A stretch of 64,000 nucleotides of DNA from Halocynthiibacter namhaensis (GTDB lineage: Bacteria > Pseudomonadota > Alphaproteobacteria > Rhodobacterales > Rhodobacteraceae): contig NZ_JWIF01000022.1 in the NCBI RefSeq assembly GCF_000812685.1, positions 1 to 64,000 of the forward strand. Reading direction: 5' to 3'. Position numbers and translations under genes: made by a program. Each line of letters starts with the position of its first letter. Within the stretch, counting starts at the first letter, position 1. The notes below the pieces were generated by a model. That model had not been told where the DNA came from. It worked only from the letters and a program-made list of their open reading frames with translations, and made no database searches. This document shows positions 8,828 to 17,314 of the stretch, piece by piece.

Positions 8828-9529
8828 TTAGCCCGCAGCGAGAGCGTTGTGCTTACGCGCCATGAATTCTTTTGCGGTCTCAACGGCAACAGCCGCGTCA
8901 CGACAATATGCGTCGGCACCAATGGCTTTGCCAAATTCTTCGTTAAGTGGCGCGCCACCAACAAGAACGGTGTAGTCGTCGCGGATGCCTTTTTCGACCA
9001 GCGTATCAATCACAACCTTCATGTAAGGCATTGTGGTCGTCAGCAGGGCGGACATGCCGAGGATGTCAACATCGCCAGCGTCAAGCGCTTCGAGGTATGA
9101 TTCAACCGCATTGTTGATGCCAATGTCACGCACTTCAAAACCAGCGCCTTCCATCATCATGCCAACCAGGTTTTTGCCGATGTCATGGATGTCACCTTTA
9201 ACGGTGCCAATAACCATGGTGCCCATACGCGGAGCGCCAGTTGCTGCAAGCAAAGGTTTCAGGATGGCCATGCCGCCCTTCATTGCATTCGCTGCCAGCA
9301 GAACTTCAGGCACAAACAAGATGCCGTCGCGGAAGTCTTTACCAACAACAGTCATGCCGCCAACAAGTGCGGTGGTCAGAACATCATAAGGTGCCCAATC
9401 GCGGCCAAGCAAAATATTGACGCCTTCTTCGATCTCTTCTTTCAGACCGTCATAAAGGTCGTCATGCATCTGCAATACGAGTTCGTCATCGGGCAGTTCG
9501 GAGAGGATGATATCTTCTTCGTCAGACAT
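8828..9529 (-). CDS. corrinoid (B12)-binding protein, MetH/MtbC type
   Basis: This 233-residue cytoplasmic protein carries methyl groups on a cobalamin. An N-terminal helical cap domain (about residues 15-95) is followed by a Rossmann-like B12 domain with the ligand motif GDIHDIGKN (the DxHxxG histidine binds cobalt) and the usual later segments ILGMSALLTTT and VLVGGAPL. It is a stand-alone version of the B12 module of methionine synthase MetH. It shares the locus with a homocysteine-type methyltransferase at 11043 and DUF1638, so it is probably one part of a split methionine synthase or methylamine/betaine-type system. AGGAAAA precedes the ATG. Confidence 0.9.
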   Translation of the reverse strand: MSDEEDIILSELPDDELVLQMHDDLYDGLKEEIEEGVNILLGRDWAPYDVLTTALVGGMTVVGKDFRDGILFVPEVLLAANAMKGGMAILKPLLAATGAPRMGTMVIGTVKGDIHDIGKNLVGMMMEGAGFEVRDIGINNAVESYLEALDAGDVDILGMSALLTTTMPYMKVVIDTLVEKGIRDDYTVLVGGAPLNEEFGKAIGADAYCRDAAVAVETAKEFMARKHNALAAG

Positions 9530-9675
9530 GGTATTTTCCTGGCGTTTAGCGGGGAGTCCCCGGTGTTTCTCTCTTCCTTAATCTGCGATTTCTTGCCGCG
9601 CAACCTGCCGATTTCCGACATCAAGTGAGAGAGTTGCGACGATATCGATCTTTCTCTGGCAAAAACTTAATAAAT

Positions 9676-9690
9676 GTTCTATATTTGTTC
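9676..9690 (+). promoter_or_regulatory. LexA operator (SOS box), GTTC-N7-GTTC
   Basis: Two GTTC repeats are separated by exactly seven bases (TATATTT), the alphaproteobacterial LexA operator. It ends two bases before the ATG of the radical SAM gene. The TATATT inside it (9680-9685) could itself be the -10 element, placing the transcript start at or next to the ATG. Confidence 0.88.
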
Positions 9691-9692
9691 TC

Positions 9693-10781
9693 ATGATTGA
9701 ACAATGTGACGCGCCACCGCACCTAAGAATTAAGGGCCGTGCGGCCCTTGCCAATGAAACCCCACGCTTTGAGGCCCACACACGTGAAAATATCAGCGAC
9801 GGCTGGGAAGCGGATCTAGATGATTTACCGGTGTTGCGCACAGAGGTTCGGGAAGAACGGGTGCGAAGCGCAATCAACAAAGTGCGTTCGCCAGATCTGC
9901 CGTTTGACCGCACATTAAACCCATATCGGGGGTGTGAACATGGTTGCATCTATTGTTTCGCACGTCCCAGTCACGCCTATCTCAATCTGTCTCCAGGGTT
10001 GGATTTCGAAACCAAACTTATTGCGCGCCCGAATATGCCCGAGGTTCTGGAACATGAATTGCGTGCACGGCGTTATACAGTTGCGCCGATGGCGATTGGT
10101 TCAAACACGGATCCTTATCAACCGATTGAAAAGGAATACGAGATCATGCGCGCCCTGTTGGACGTGCTGGCGCGTTACAACCATCCGGTGGCGATCGTGA
10201 CCAAAGGCAGTCTGATCGAACGTGATATTGATATTTTGGCCCCGATGGCCGCCAAAGGTCTGGTGCGTGTTGGAATATCTGTAACCTCACTGGATCGGGA
10301 TCTGTCACGGAAGTTGGAACCACGGGTGCCTGCGCCAGCGCGGCGTCTGGCAACGATCAGGCGTCTGGCAGATGCGGGCATTCCGGTGCGCGCCATGGTG
10401 TCGCCTATGGTGCCTGGGCTTACCGATCACGAGATGGAACAGATCTTAGAAGCCTGCCATGACGCAGGCGCACGCGCGGCCAGTTGGATCATGTTGCGCT
10501 TACCACGCGAGGTGTCGCCATTGTTTCAGGCGTGGTTGGCACAGCATTACCCGAATAAGGTCGAAAAGGTGATGGGTAAGCTGCGTGATATGCATGGCGG
10601 CAAAGAATATAGTACGGATTGGCATAAACGCATGCGTGGTGAAGGGCCTTATGCCGCGTTGCTTGGGGCCAGGTTTCGGCAGGCTTGTAGGCGGATGGGG
10701 CTAAGTGAAAAAGCCGCGGATCTGCGTTGCGATCTGTTTGAGGTGCCGCTGGAAAACGGACGGCAAATGGCCTTGTTCTGA
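9693..10781 (+). CDS. PA0069-family radical SAM protein
   Basis: A 362-residue radical SAM enzyme related to spore photoproduct lyase-like proteins. The [4Fe-4S] ligands are in CEHGCIYC (CxxxCxxC) near residue 88, preceded by the family segment IKGRAALANETPRFE and NPYRGCEHG. The reaction is unknown; a DNA-damage role is suggested by the LexA box directly upstream. The ATG at 9693 is needed because family similarity begins at about residue 12, yet there is no room for a ribosome site between the operator and the ATG, so the mRNA may be leaderless. It diverges from the corrinoid protein gene. Confidence 0.9.
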   Translation: MIEQCDAPPHLRIKGRAALANETPRFEAHTRENISDGWEADLDDLPVLRTEVREERVRSAINKVRSPDLPFDRTLNPYRGCEHGCIYCFARPSHAYLNLSPGLDFETKLIARPNMPEVLEHELRARRYTVAPMAIGSNTDPYQPIEKEYEIMRALLDVLARYNHPVAIVTKGSLIERDIDILAPMAAKGLVRVGISVTSLDRDLSRKLEPRVPAPARRLATIRRLADAGIPVRAMVSPMVPGLTDHEMEQILEACHDAGARAASWIMLRLPREVSPLFQAWLAQHYPNKVEKVMGKLRDMHGGKEYSTDWHKRMRGEGPYAALLGARFRQACRRMGLSEKAADLRCDLFEVPLENGRQMALF

Positions 10782-10786
10782 GAGGC

Positions 10787-11080
10787 CTATTTTTTAAAAG
10801 CTTTCCGGAGAAATACCAGAATGGCGAAAAATAGAAACAGAAAGACCGCAACGGGCAGATAAAAGCCGAGCAGGATAAAACGATCTGGGGGTAGTTCCCA
10901 CGGCCAGTTCGGGTCGCATGGCGCTATGCTGACATCTTCGCAATGTATCACGGATGTAAACAGCCAGAACCCGAACCAGGGGGGACAAATCATAAAAAAT
11001 ATTATCGCAGCAAAAGCTGCGATAAAGAGATGTCTCAATGCATCAGCCGCGACGGCGGGTGCGGCGTGGCTCGGGTGCAT
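10787..11080 (-). CDS. small two-helix membrane protein, unknown
   Basis: I do not recognise this protein of about 97 residues. It has two hydrophobic segments (around FIAAFAAIIFFM and FILLGFYLPVAVFLFLFF) joined by a loop with two cysteines (IHCEDVSIAPCDPNWPW), and ends KAFKK. The start is uncertain: the ATG at 11080 overlaps the end of the methyltransferase gene by 38 bases and has no good ribosome site; an ATG at 10993 would give 68 residues. A terminator-like hairpin lies within its first part. It is convergent with the radical SAM gene. Confidence 0.5.
   Translation of the reverse strand: MHPSHAAPAVAADALRHLFIAAFAAIIFFMICPPWFGFWLFTSVIHCEDVSIAPCDPNWPWELPPDRFILLGFYLPVAVFLFLFFAILVFLRKAFKK
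10990..11025 (-). terminator. terminator-like hairpin after the methyltransferase gene
   Basis: On the minus strand a perfect 10-bp stem TTATCGCAGC / GCTGCGATAA with a TTTT loop is followed by TATTTTTT. It begins about 18 bases after the stop of the methyltransferase gene and looks like its terminator, but it also lies inside the reading frame of the small membrane protein. Confidence 0.6.
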
Positions 11081-12065
11081 TGCCATCCGTGCCATCAGAA
11101 CCTGAAGAAAAGCCGCCAAGTTTTTCAGCGATTTTGTCAAGTGATGGGCGCGGGCCAGAAGCTTGCGTTTCAAGCGCCTCACGCATGGCGCGCAGGTGCT
11201 CGGGCATGGTTCCGCAGCATCCACCAATGATCTTTGCACCACAATCACGTGCAAGCACAGCATATTCGCCCATCAATTCAGGTGTGCCATCATAGTGGAT
11301 GTGGCCGTCCACATACTTTGGAATGCCCGCGTTGCCTTTGGAAATGATCGGCGTGTCTGCGCCTTGTGCGCTAAAGCCAAGAACTGTGCGCAACAGATCG
11401 GAGGCGCCAACGCCACAGTTTGCGCCAAAGGCGAGGGGAGGCGGAACAATTCCACCAACCAGTTCCGCCATGTCCGCGCTGGTCACACCCATCATGGTGC
11501 GCCCTGCGGTGTCGAAACTCATGGTGCCGCACCAAGGCATATCGACCATGGCAAAGGCTTCGGCGGCCGCTTTGAATTCTTCTGGGGCGGAAATTGTTTC
11601 AACCCAAAGCACGTCCACGCCACCGGCTTTCAAAGCTTCGGCCTGTTCATGGAACATTTCAACGGCGCCGGCATATGTCAGCGTGCCCATGGGCTGCATG
11701 ATTTCGCCCGTCGGCCCAACCGAGCCAGCAACAATGATTTTACGGTCAGATTTGTCTGCAACTTCACGACCCAATTCAGCAGAGGCCCGGTTCAATTCAT
11801 CCACACGTCCATCTGCGGCATGCAGCTTCAAGCGTGACGCATTGCCCCCGAATGTATTCGTCAGAAACAGGTCACTGCCCGCATCCACCGAACCCTGATA
11901 CAGCGCGCGGATCTTAGCAGGTTCATCAACATTCCAAAGCTCAGGTGCGTCGCCAGAAGAGAGGCCCATATTGAACAAGTTGGTTCCCGTTGCCCCGTCA
12001 GCAAGGATCCAATCGCGGCTGTCCAGCATGTCTTTTAATGGGTTGTTCGCAGAAGCAGTGGTCAT
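11043..12065 (-). CDS. bmt: betaine/cobalamin-type homocysteine S-methyltransferase
   Basis: This 340-residue cytoplasmic zinc enzyme transfers a methyl group to homocysteine to make methionine. The N terminus has the barrel signature ADGATGTNL, and the zinc-binding cysteines appear as GANCGVG and GGCCGTMPEH. It could use glycine betaine directly (Bmt/BHMT) or act as the homocysteine module of a split MetH with the corrinoid protein at 8828; the neighbourhood favours the latter as a possibility. The C-terminal 30 residues are low-complexity and very basic at the end (PRRTRRRG). An AAGG lies 9 bases before the ATG. The 216 bases upstream hold no recognisable riboswitch. Confidence 0.87.
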   Translation of the reverse strand: MTTASANNPLKDMLDSRDWILADGATGTNLFNMGLSSGDAPELWNVDEPAKIRALYQGSVDAGSDLFLTNTFGGNASRLKLHAADGRVDELNRASAELGREVADKSDRKIIVAGSVGPTGEIMQPMGTLTYAGAVEMFHEQAEALKAGGVDVLWVETISAPEEFKAAAEAFAMVDMPWCGTMSFDTAGRTMMGVTSADMAELVGGIVPPPLAFGANCGVGASDLLRTVLGFSAQGADTPIISKGNAGIPKYVDGHIHYDGTPELMGEYAVLARDCGAKIIGGCCGTMPEHLRAMREALETQASGPRPSLDKIAEKLGGFSSGSDGTDGNAPEPRRTRRRG

Positions 12066-12281
12066 TTTCTGAGCCTTTGTTTTACTATCGGGGCTGCGTC
12101 TGCAGCGGCATAACAGATAAAGTTACAATTGCTGCGCGTGTCATCGCGCGATTAAATCCCGACATGACATGATCTCGCGGACAAAGCAAACTTTGCAATT
12201 GGCGATGCCTGTCAAAAAATTCATAATCATTGTGAGTTCTGTTCAATGTAATTTGCTGAGACATCGCGACATTGATGTGGC

Positions 12282-14525
12282 CTAGGCATTTGGGGGGCGA
12301 CTGTTGCCGTTGGCCCTGCTGGGTATCAGTGTTGATATCATGTTCGAACCTCTCGGAAATTGGTCTGTTATCGATGTTTTGCCTGAAACAGACCCTGTTG
12401 GGATTTTGGGCGGTGATGTGATTGCACGACAGATGTCGAAACCGGCAAGGGTCAATCCCACCCAGCCAGGGCCGGCCATGTAAAGCGTTGTGATGTTGGG
12501 GGCGAAACTCTGTTTGAATTGTCGCAGCCCTTGGCCTTGTAAGCGCGCAGAAAACCGGTGCCAATTTGTTAGGAACAGACCACCTATGCCGCCCATAGGT
12601 TCTCCCTGCGTTTCAGCACTCGGGCGCGGGCAGGGCATTGCTGCAAGGCTTAAACGGAGGTCGGTTTTCGGTGCTGCATCAATGGCCGCAACGATCAACG
12701 CCTGCATCGTGCCATCGGCGCAACCGGGCCGGTGGCGCATAAGATCCAGCGCCCATTCACGTTGGTTGTGGTGAAAACTTGCAAATGCGGTGATCCGCCC
12801 GTCTTCGCAGGCAATAAACAGTTTTTGCCGCGACAGATGCTGGATGCAAAACCGCCCCATTGAAAACCCACGTTCGCCGCCGTTCTCTGATGTCCATGCC
12901 GCATTAATATCGCGGATGCTTTTCTGTTCAATCGCGGTCAAATGGTTCACTTCATATACCTGAAGATCTGACTTTTTTGCTTTGCGTAACTTTCGGCGCA
13001 AACCGCGGCGCGACGGGGTGTTCAGATCCCATGTGGCAGGCGTGACCCAAGCTTCCTCGGCGACCCTAAAGACGGCCCACCCGCGCTTGCGTGCGGCTTG
13101 GGCCATGCGGGCGGAACATTTATATAGGCAGGGCAGCTTTCCGCGTGCGCGTGCTGAGCGGATGAGAACTTGCAAAGCTGTATCCGGGCAGTTGCTTGCC
13201 AGCGGATCGCGTAAAGCGGTCAAGGCTTGTCCTGTCTCGCCGATCAGCCAAGAACAAGACGCCCCGGAAGCTGAGGCAACTTGGACTTGTCCTTGCCATG
13301 CCAGGGCGGCTTCTGCGAAGGGGGCGCTGTCAATCAAAAGCGCCCGTGGTTGAGAGCGCTTTTGAGTGTCCTCAAGGCGGCCTTCACGGGCAGGGGAAAT
13401 GCGATGTTGTCCAAAGGCCAATGCACCTATGCCCAAGATCGCGGGGATGATGTAATAAACCATCCGCCACGCCAGGACGCCCGCCAGCAGTGGCCCGTCT
13501 GCGACCATGGGAAGCAGGGCAAATAATGCGACTTCAAAGGGTCCAACCCCGGCGGGCGATCCACATATTAGGCCAAGGCCAAACGCCAGTAAGAACACAG
13601 GGAAAAGCGTCATGAAATCAAGATTGGTGGTTTCTGGAAGCAGCGCCCAAAGCGCCCCACATGCAGCGACTGTATCGATCAGGGTCAAAACAAGCACCGA
13701 AAGTAAGATGGTGATCGGTGGGATCGAAGGTAGGGCGATGCGATGGGGAATTGGGACGACGTATTTCGCGAAGATTTGCGTTAACACCTTTGGGATAGGC
13801 AGGTGTTTGGGCTGCAACAATGAGGCCGCCAGTGAGAAAACTAGAACCGATATACCAATGAGGGTGACCAAAAAAATTAACCCTGGGGGACTTCCTATGA
13901 TCGACGGGGTGAACGCGCCAAAAACCAGTAAGGTAAGCGCCGCAGCGACGACCCATCCGGACAGAAAGGTTACGGCAACGACAGCCGTCATTTGCGTCGC
14001 TTTCCAAAGGGTGAGTTCTGGCAACATGCGAAACCGCGACAGCGCCCCCGTGAACAAGCCAAAACCGGTGGTTTGGCTGACCGCGATGGCGACCATTCCC
14101 GCTTGGCTGGCCCGACGCGCGGGGACACCCGTGCGCAGTATGCGGTGTACGACGGCATCATATCGCCCGACAGCCATAAAGCTGATCACTGTGAAGATGA
14201 GCGCCCCAAACCATTGATGCGGCGCAACTTCGCGAGTCATGGCAAAGACCGCGACAAGATCCAAGTGATCCAACTGGCGAAATAAGAACAGTATAAAGGC
14301 GCCTGCGATAATCAGGGGCAATGCCTGTCGAAAGATTTGACGATAGGCCATACGACGTAGGAACGGGATGGCCGAATGTTGATGCGGTGAAGCTTGGCCT
14401 CGAGGGGGCACATTGCGTGAATGGGTGATGCCGGCATCTTGATCCGAAGACAGGAACTGCGTGTGATGCACAGGCCCGGTTCCATTTCGATTAGATATCT
14501 TTATTGAATTCAATCCCCAACGCAT
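12282..14525 (-). CDS. MprF-like membrane protein with C-terminal DUF2156 domain
   Basis: This 747-residue protein has an N-terminal half with many membrane helices (about residues 65-395), ending in a region with SPAGVGPFEVALF typical of the MprF/flippase fold. A cytoplasmic C-terminal half (about 400-700) resembles the aminoacyl-transferase domain of phosphatidylglycerol lysyltransferases (DUF2156, GNAT-like). Family members transfer an amino acid from aminoacyl-tRNA to membrane lipid and flip the product; the substrate here is not known. The ATG at 14525 follows AAGGGGAAACG. The first 60 and last 60 residues are poorly ordered and family-poor. It is a single-gene unit upstream of the methyltransferase gene. 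Confidence 0.8.
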   Translation of the reverse strand: MRWGLNSIKISNRNGTGPVHHTQFLSSDQDAGITHSRNVPPRGQASPHQHSAIPFLRRMAYRQIFRQALPLIIAGAFILFLFRQLDHLDLVAVFAMTREVAPHQWFGALIFTVISFMAVGRYDAVVHRILRTGVPARRASQAGMVAIAVSQTTGFGLFTGALSRFRMLPELTLWKATQMTAVVAVTFLSGWVVAAALTLLVFGAFTPSIIGSPPGLIFLVTLIGISVLVFSLAASLLQPKHLPIPKVLTQIFAKYVVPIPHRIALPSIPPITILLSVLVLTLIDTVAACGALWALLPETTNLDFMTLFPVFLLAFGLGLICGSPAGVGPFEVALFALLPMVADGPLLAGVLAWRMVYYIIPAILGIGALAFGQHRISPAREGRLEDTQKRSQPRALLIDSAPFAEAALAWQGQVQVASASGASCSWLIGETGQALTALRDPLASNCPDTALQVLIRSARARGKLPCLYKCSARMAQAARKRGWAVFRVAEEAWVTPATWDLNTPSRRGLRRKLRKAKKSDLQVYEVNHLTAIEQKSIRDINAAWTSENGGERGFSMGRFCIQHLSRQKLFIACEDGRITAFASFHHNQREWALDLMRHRPGCADGTMQALIVAAIDAAPKTDLRLSLAAMPCPRPSAETQGEPMGGIGGLFLTNWHRFSARLQGQGLRQFKQSFAPNITTLYMAGPGWVGLTLAGFDICRAITSPPKIPTGSVSGKTSITDQFPRGSNMISTLIPSRANGNSRPPNA

Positions 14526-14604
14526 CAACGTTTCCCCTTATCCACTTAACCCAAGTGAATTATGAGGCAGGAGGGTGAGCTATTGTTTAACAGATAAAAT
14601 TGTT

Positions 14605-14635
14605 CGGTAATTTAAAGGCGGTAATTTAAAGGCGG
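14605..14635. repeat. 14-bp tandem duplication
   Basis: The unit CGGTAATTTAAAGG occurs twice in perfect tandem (14605-14618, 14619-14632), followed by CGG as a partial third unit. It lies in the 245-bp gap upstream of the MprF-like gene and could affect its promoter. Confidence 0.85.
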
Positions 14636-14690
14636 GCCAAGTTATAGGGACGCGCGGTGTTTTCGATTACCATTGAACAGTGGGGCAAAC

Positions 14691-14724
14691 AAAAAACGCG
14701 CAACCCAGTGGTCACGCGTTTTTG
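14691..14724 (-). terminator. Rho-independent terminator
   Basis: AAAACGCG pairs with CGCGTTTT across a 14-base loop, with T-runs on both sides, so it can work in both directions. It lies 50 bp after the stop of the DUF1476 gene. Confidence 0.7.
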
Positions 14725-14773
14725 TAGATTTATCGTTAGAGGCGTCAGTGTTTACTGTCGTCTCGGCAGGAGG

Positions 14774-15088
14774 TTAGACTTCGGACATCAGCTGTGATTT
14801 TGCTTCGGCCAAGCATTCTGCCATCTTTGCGCGGATCGCATCTTCAGACGCTTTGTCGCCCAGATCGGCAGAAACTTTACGCACGACATCATCATCGCCT
14901 GCTTCTTCGAAATCAGATTTGATCACATCTTTCGCATATGCGGCAGCTTCATCACCGGTTTTGCCCATCAGTTCAGCGGCCCAAAGCCCAACCAACTTGT
15001 TGCGACGGGCTTCTGCTTTGAACTGCATTTCTGCATCATGGGCGAATTTGTTTTCGAAAGCGGCTTCACGGTCGTTAAAGGTGTTCAT
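14774..15088 (-). CDS. DUF1476 family, ATP synthase inhibitor (zeta subunit)
   Basis: A 104-residue helical protein of the DUF1476 family, known in Paracoccus as the zeta subunit that inhibits ATP hydrolysis by the F1-ATPase. The N-terminal inhibitory segment (NDREAAFENKFAHD) and the hydrophobic helix region with LVGLWAAELMG are clear. The ATG at 15088 was chosen since the family starts MxxFxDREKAFE; an open frame continues about 40 codons upstream without similarity. AAGGA lies upstream. It diverges from purC. Confidence 0.9.
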   Translation of the reverse strand: MNTFNDREAAFENKFAHDAEMQFKAEARRNKLVGLWAAELMGKTGDEAAAYAKDVIKSDFEEAGDDDVVRKVSADLGDKASEDAIRAKMAECLAEAKSQLMSEV

Positions 15089-15332
15089 CTTGTTCGGTTT
15101 CCTTTTGGAAATGGACATTTTAGGAGCGTTAATACCCATATGCCCCCCTTCTAAGCGCACATCAAGAGGGGAGATCGGGGGAATTTTGTGAAAACCACGC
15201 CGAAACAAGTGACGTCAGGGCCTCTGGCGACTTGCCCCAAAGCGTCGCTTACCTTATAGGGCGGCGAAAGCCTGTCAGAAAATCGTGTCAATCTACACGA
15301 TCATTGCTGCGGCGGGCAAAAAAGGAGTTCCC

Positions 15333-16094
15333 ATGGCCAGACGTAAGAAAATCTACGAAGGTAAAGCGAAAGACCTTTTTGAGGGCCCTGAGCCAGGCAC
15401 GCTTGTCCAGTATTTTAAGGACGATGCGACAGCGTTCAATGCCGAAAAACATGACACAATTGATGGCAAGGGTGCGCTGAACAACATCCTGTCTGAATAT
15501 TTCATGAATGGTTTGACCCAAATCGGCGTTCCGAACCACTTCATCAAACGCCTAAACATGCGCGAACAGCTGATCCGCAGCTGTGAAATCGTGCCGTTGG
15601 AAGTTATCGTGCGCAACTATGCCGCGGGATCCATGTCCAAACGCATGGGCATCGAAGAAGGCACACAATTGCCGCGCCCGATTGTGGAATTCTCTTACAA
15701 AGATGACGCTCTGGGTGACCCTTTGGTGCCTGAGGAATACATCATCGCATTGAACTGGGCCTCGCAACAGGATCTGGATGACATCATTTCACTGGCGCTG
15801 CGCGTCAATGATTTCATGTCTGGTGTGATGTATGGCGTTGGCATCAAGTTGATTGATTTCAAAATCGAAATTGGTCGCGTTTGGGAAGGTGATTTTATGC
15901 GCCTGATCGTTGCGGATGAAATCAGCCCAGACAGCTGCCGTCTATGGGACATTAAAACCGGCGAGAAACTGGATAAAGATGTGTTCCGCCGCGATCTGGG
16001 CAGTTTGACTGACGCCTATACAGAAGTTGCTCGTCGTCTTGGCGTATTGCCGGGCAATGTGGCCAATGCACCCAAACCGACAATCGTTCACTGA
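15333..16094 (+). CDS. purC: SAICAR synthase
   Basis: PurC (253 residues) ligates aspartate to CAIR with ATP in purine synthesis. The N terminus [14 protein letters not shown] is the family's ATP-binding start, and the central region includes [12 protein letters not shown] and the later segment [10 protein letters not shown]. The ATG at 15333 has an AAAGGAG 6-7 bases upstream and fits the family start, whereas the open frame begins 16 codons earlier. It ends at a strong hairpin terminator. purS follows 0.9 kb downstream, and purMN lies about 10 kb away. Confidence 0.96.
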   Translation: MARRKKIYEGKAKDLFEGPEPGTLVQYFKDDATAFNAEKHDTIDGKGALNNILSEYFMNGLTQIGVPNHFIKRLNMREQLIRSCEIVPLEVIVRNYAAGSMSKRMGIEEGTQLPRPIVEFSYKDDALGDPLVPEEYIIALNWASQQDLDDIISLALRVNDFMSGVMYGVGIKLIDFKIEIGRVWEGDFMRLIVADEISPDSCRLWDIKTGEKLDKDVFRRDLGSLTDAYTEVARRLGVLPGNVANAPKPTIVH

Positions 16095-16120
16095 TTTTTA
16101 AAATTGGATGAAGAGATTTA

Positions 16121-16154
16121 AAAAGGCCGGAGTTTTTGCTCCGGCCTTTTGTTT
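16121..16154 (+). terminator. bidirectional Rho-independent terminator after purC
   Basis: AAAAGGCCGGAG pairs with CTCCGGCCTTTT across a short T-rich loop, with a T-rich tail. It separates purC from the convergent small membrane protein gene. Confidence 0.9.
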
Positions 16155-16165
16155 ATTCTAGGTGG

Positions 16166-16450
16166 TTATTCCAGCCCATCGGTTATTAGGGCTTTTTTGT
16201 GATAATTGTGAAAACCGCCCCAAATAAAGGCCAGCCCACCGATCACAAAAGCGTATCCGGTGATTTCGGCGCCAAGGTTGTCCCGTAGAAACCCTACAAT
16301 GGCGTTAAAGCTTGCAGCGCGTCGGGCGGAGTCGACGATGATCTCGTGACCCAGAGCTGTATAAGCCCCGAACCAGATCGTTACAAAACCAAGCGGAAGC
16401 AAGATCAGGCCGATAAAGAAATGCGGCAGTCTTTTGAAAAACGTTTTCAT
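16166..16450 (-). CDS. small two-helix membrane protein, unknown
   Basis: I do not recognise this 94-residue protein. It has two hydrophobic segments (LILLPLGFVTIWFGAY and ITGYAFVIGGLAFIWGG) and a basic end after FHNYHKK. It resembles its upstream neighbour (gene at 16453), which has the same plan and ends its second helix with FEYYHK, so the two may be diverged paralogues or partner subunits. The genes are 2 bp apart and surely cotranscribed. Confidence 0.65.
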   Translation of the reverse strand: MKTFFKRLPHFFIGLILLPLGFVTIWFGAYTALGHEIIVDSARRAASFNAIVGFLRDNLGAEITGYAFVIGGLAFIWGGFHNYHKKALITDGLE

Positions 16451-16452
16451 GA

Positions 16453-16832
16453 TCAGGCCTCCTGCGCTGTGCTAGAAGAAAGCAGTTGGGCACGCGCACG
16501 CAGTCGAAGCAGGCGTTTGCTATGGGCTTTGTGGTAATACTCAAAGGTTGAATAAAGCAAATAGAACCCCAGACCCACGTAAAGCCAGCCTGTTGCTGCT
16601 TCACCAAGTGCACTCATTTGAAAATCAAAGATTTGAACAAGCAGGGGAGATTGCATGATTTCATCCATCAGGCTTGGTCCGGTGCTGGAAAATACGAAAT
16701 TGAAGAAACGGGTCATGGCGCTGCCCCATAAGACATTTAACCCCATCCAAATCGTGAGTAGGCTGCAAAAGAGCAGCAAAAGCGTAAGCCCCCCACAAGA
16801 AGAGCGTAAAGTAGGCCTGTAATTTTTAACAT
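16453..16832 (-). pseudogene. small membrane protein with probable frameshift in a G-run
   Basis: The downstream frame encodes about 108 residues with membrane segments and a C-terminal FEYYHKAHSKR, but it has no good start. An ATG at 16832 with a GAG upstream opens a signal-like stretch (MLKITGLLYALLVGG) in another frame. The two join exactly if one G is added to the run of six at 16789-16794, giving a continuous first helix (VGGLTLLLLFCSLLTIW). This is therefore either a real single-base loss or a homopolymer error in the sequence. Function unknown; it is paired with the similar gene at 16166. Confidence 0.5.
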
Positions 16833-17009
16833 GATGTTCTCGAGTTACTGTTTAACAAGCGGCAACTTCGCGGAAAATGGAGGGAAAGGCAATTAATTTG
16901 ATGACGGGGCTTTTGAATGAGATGCAAAGCCTTGTTCCATGCAAGGAAGGCGTGTAAAGCCTGCGCAACGACTAGGCACAGACTGCGCTTTACTGGAAGG
17001 ATCGATCTC

Positions 17010-17249
17010 ATGAAAGCCCGTGTTCATATTATGCTGAAAAATGGTGTCCTTGACCCACAAGGTGATGCGGTGCGTCACGCGCTTGGCACGCTTGGGTTTG
17101 ATGGCGTGAATGGCGTACGTCAGGGCAAAGTGATCGAACTTGATCTGGCCGAGACAGACGCGGCGAAGGCCGAAGCCTCTGTGACTGAAATGTGCGAAAA
17201 GCTACTCGCGAACACTGTGATCGAAAGCTACACAGTCGAATTCGTTTAA
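17010..17249 (+). CDS. purS: FGAM synthase subunit PurS
   Basis: PurS (79 residues) is the small subunit that bridges PurL and PurQ in the formylglycinamidine ribonucleotide synthase complex. The family core VHIMLKNGVLDPQGDAV...LGFDGV...RQGKVIEL is complete. The ATG at 17010 follows GGAAGGA and fits the family; an open frame continues 31 codons upstream. purQ, which usually follows, is absent: a terminator and ssb on the other strand come next, so purQ and purL must lie elsewhere. Confidence 0.94.
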   Translation: MKARVHIMLKNGVLDPQGDAVRHALGTLGFDGVNGVRQGKVIELDLAETDAAKAEASVTEMCEKLLANTVIESYTVEFV

Positions 17250-17314
17250 AGTGAGGTCATGATCGGCGCCTTGCCGGGATTGCCGTCACATTGATATAAT
17301 GTCGCATCGATATA

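Noticed and set aside
9530-9692. Possible cobalamin riboswitch before the corrinoid gene
   Set aside because: The gap is too short and no B12-box-like sequence was seen.
12066-12281. Possible SAM-II or SAH riboswitch before the homocysteine methyltransferase gene
   Set aside because: I looked for the conserved cores of these riboswitches on the minus strand and did not find them.
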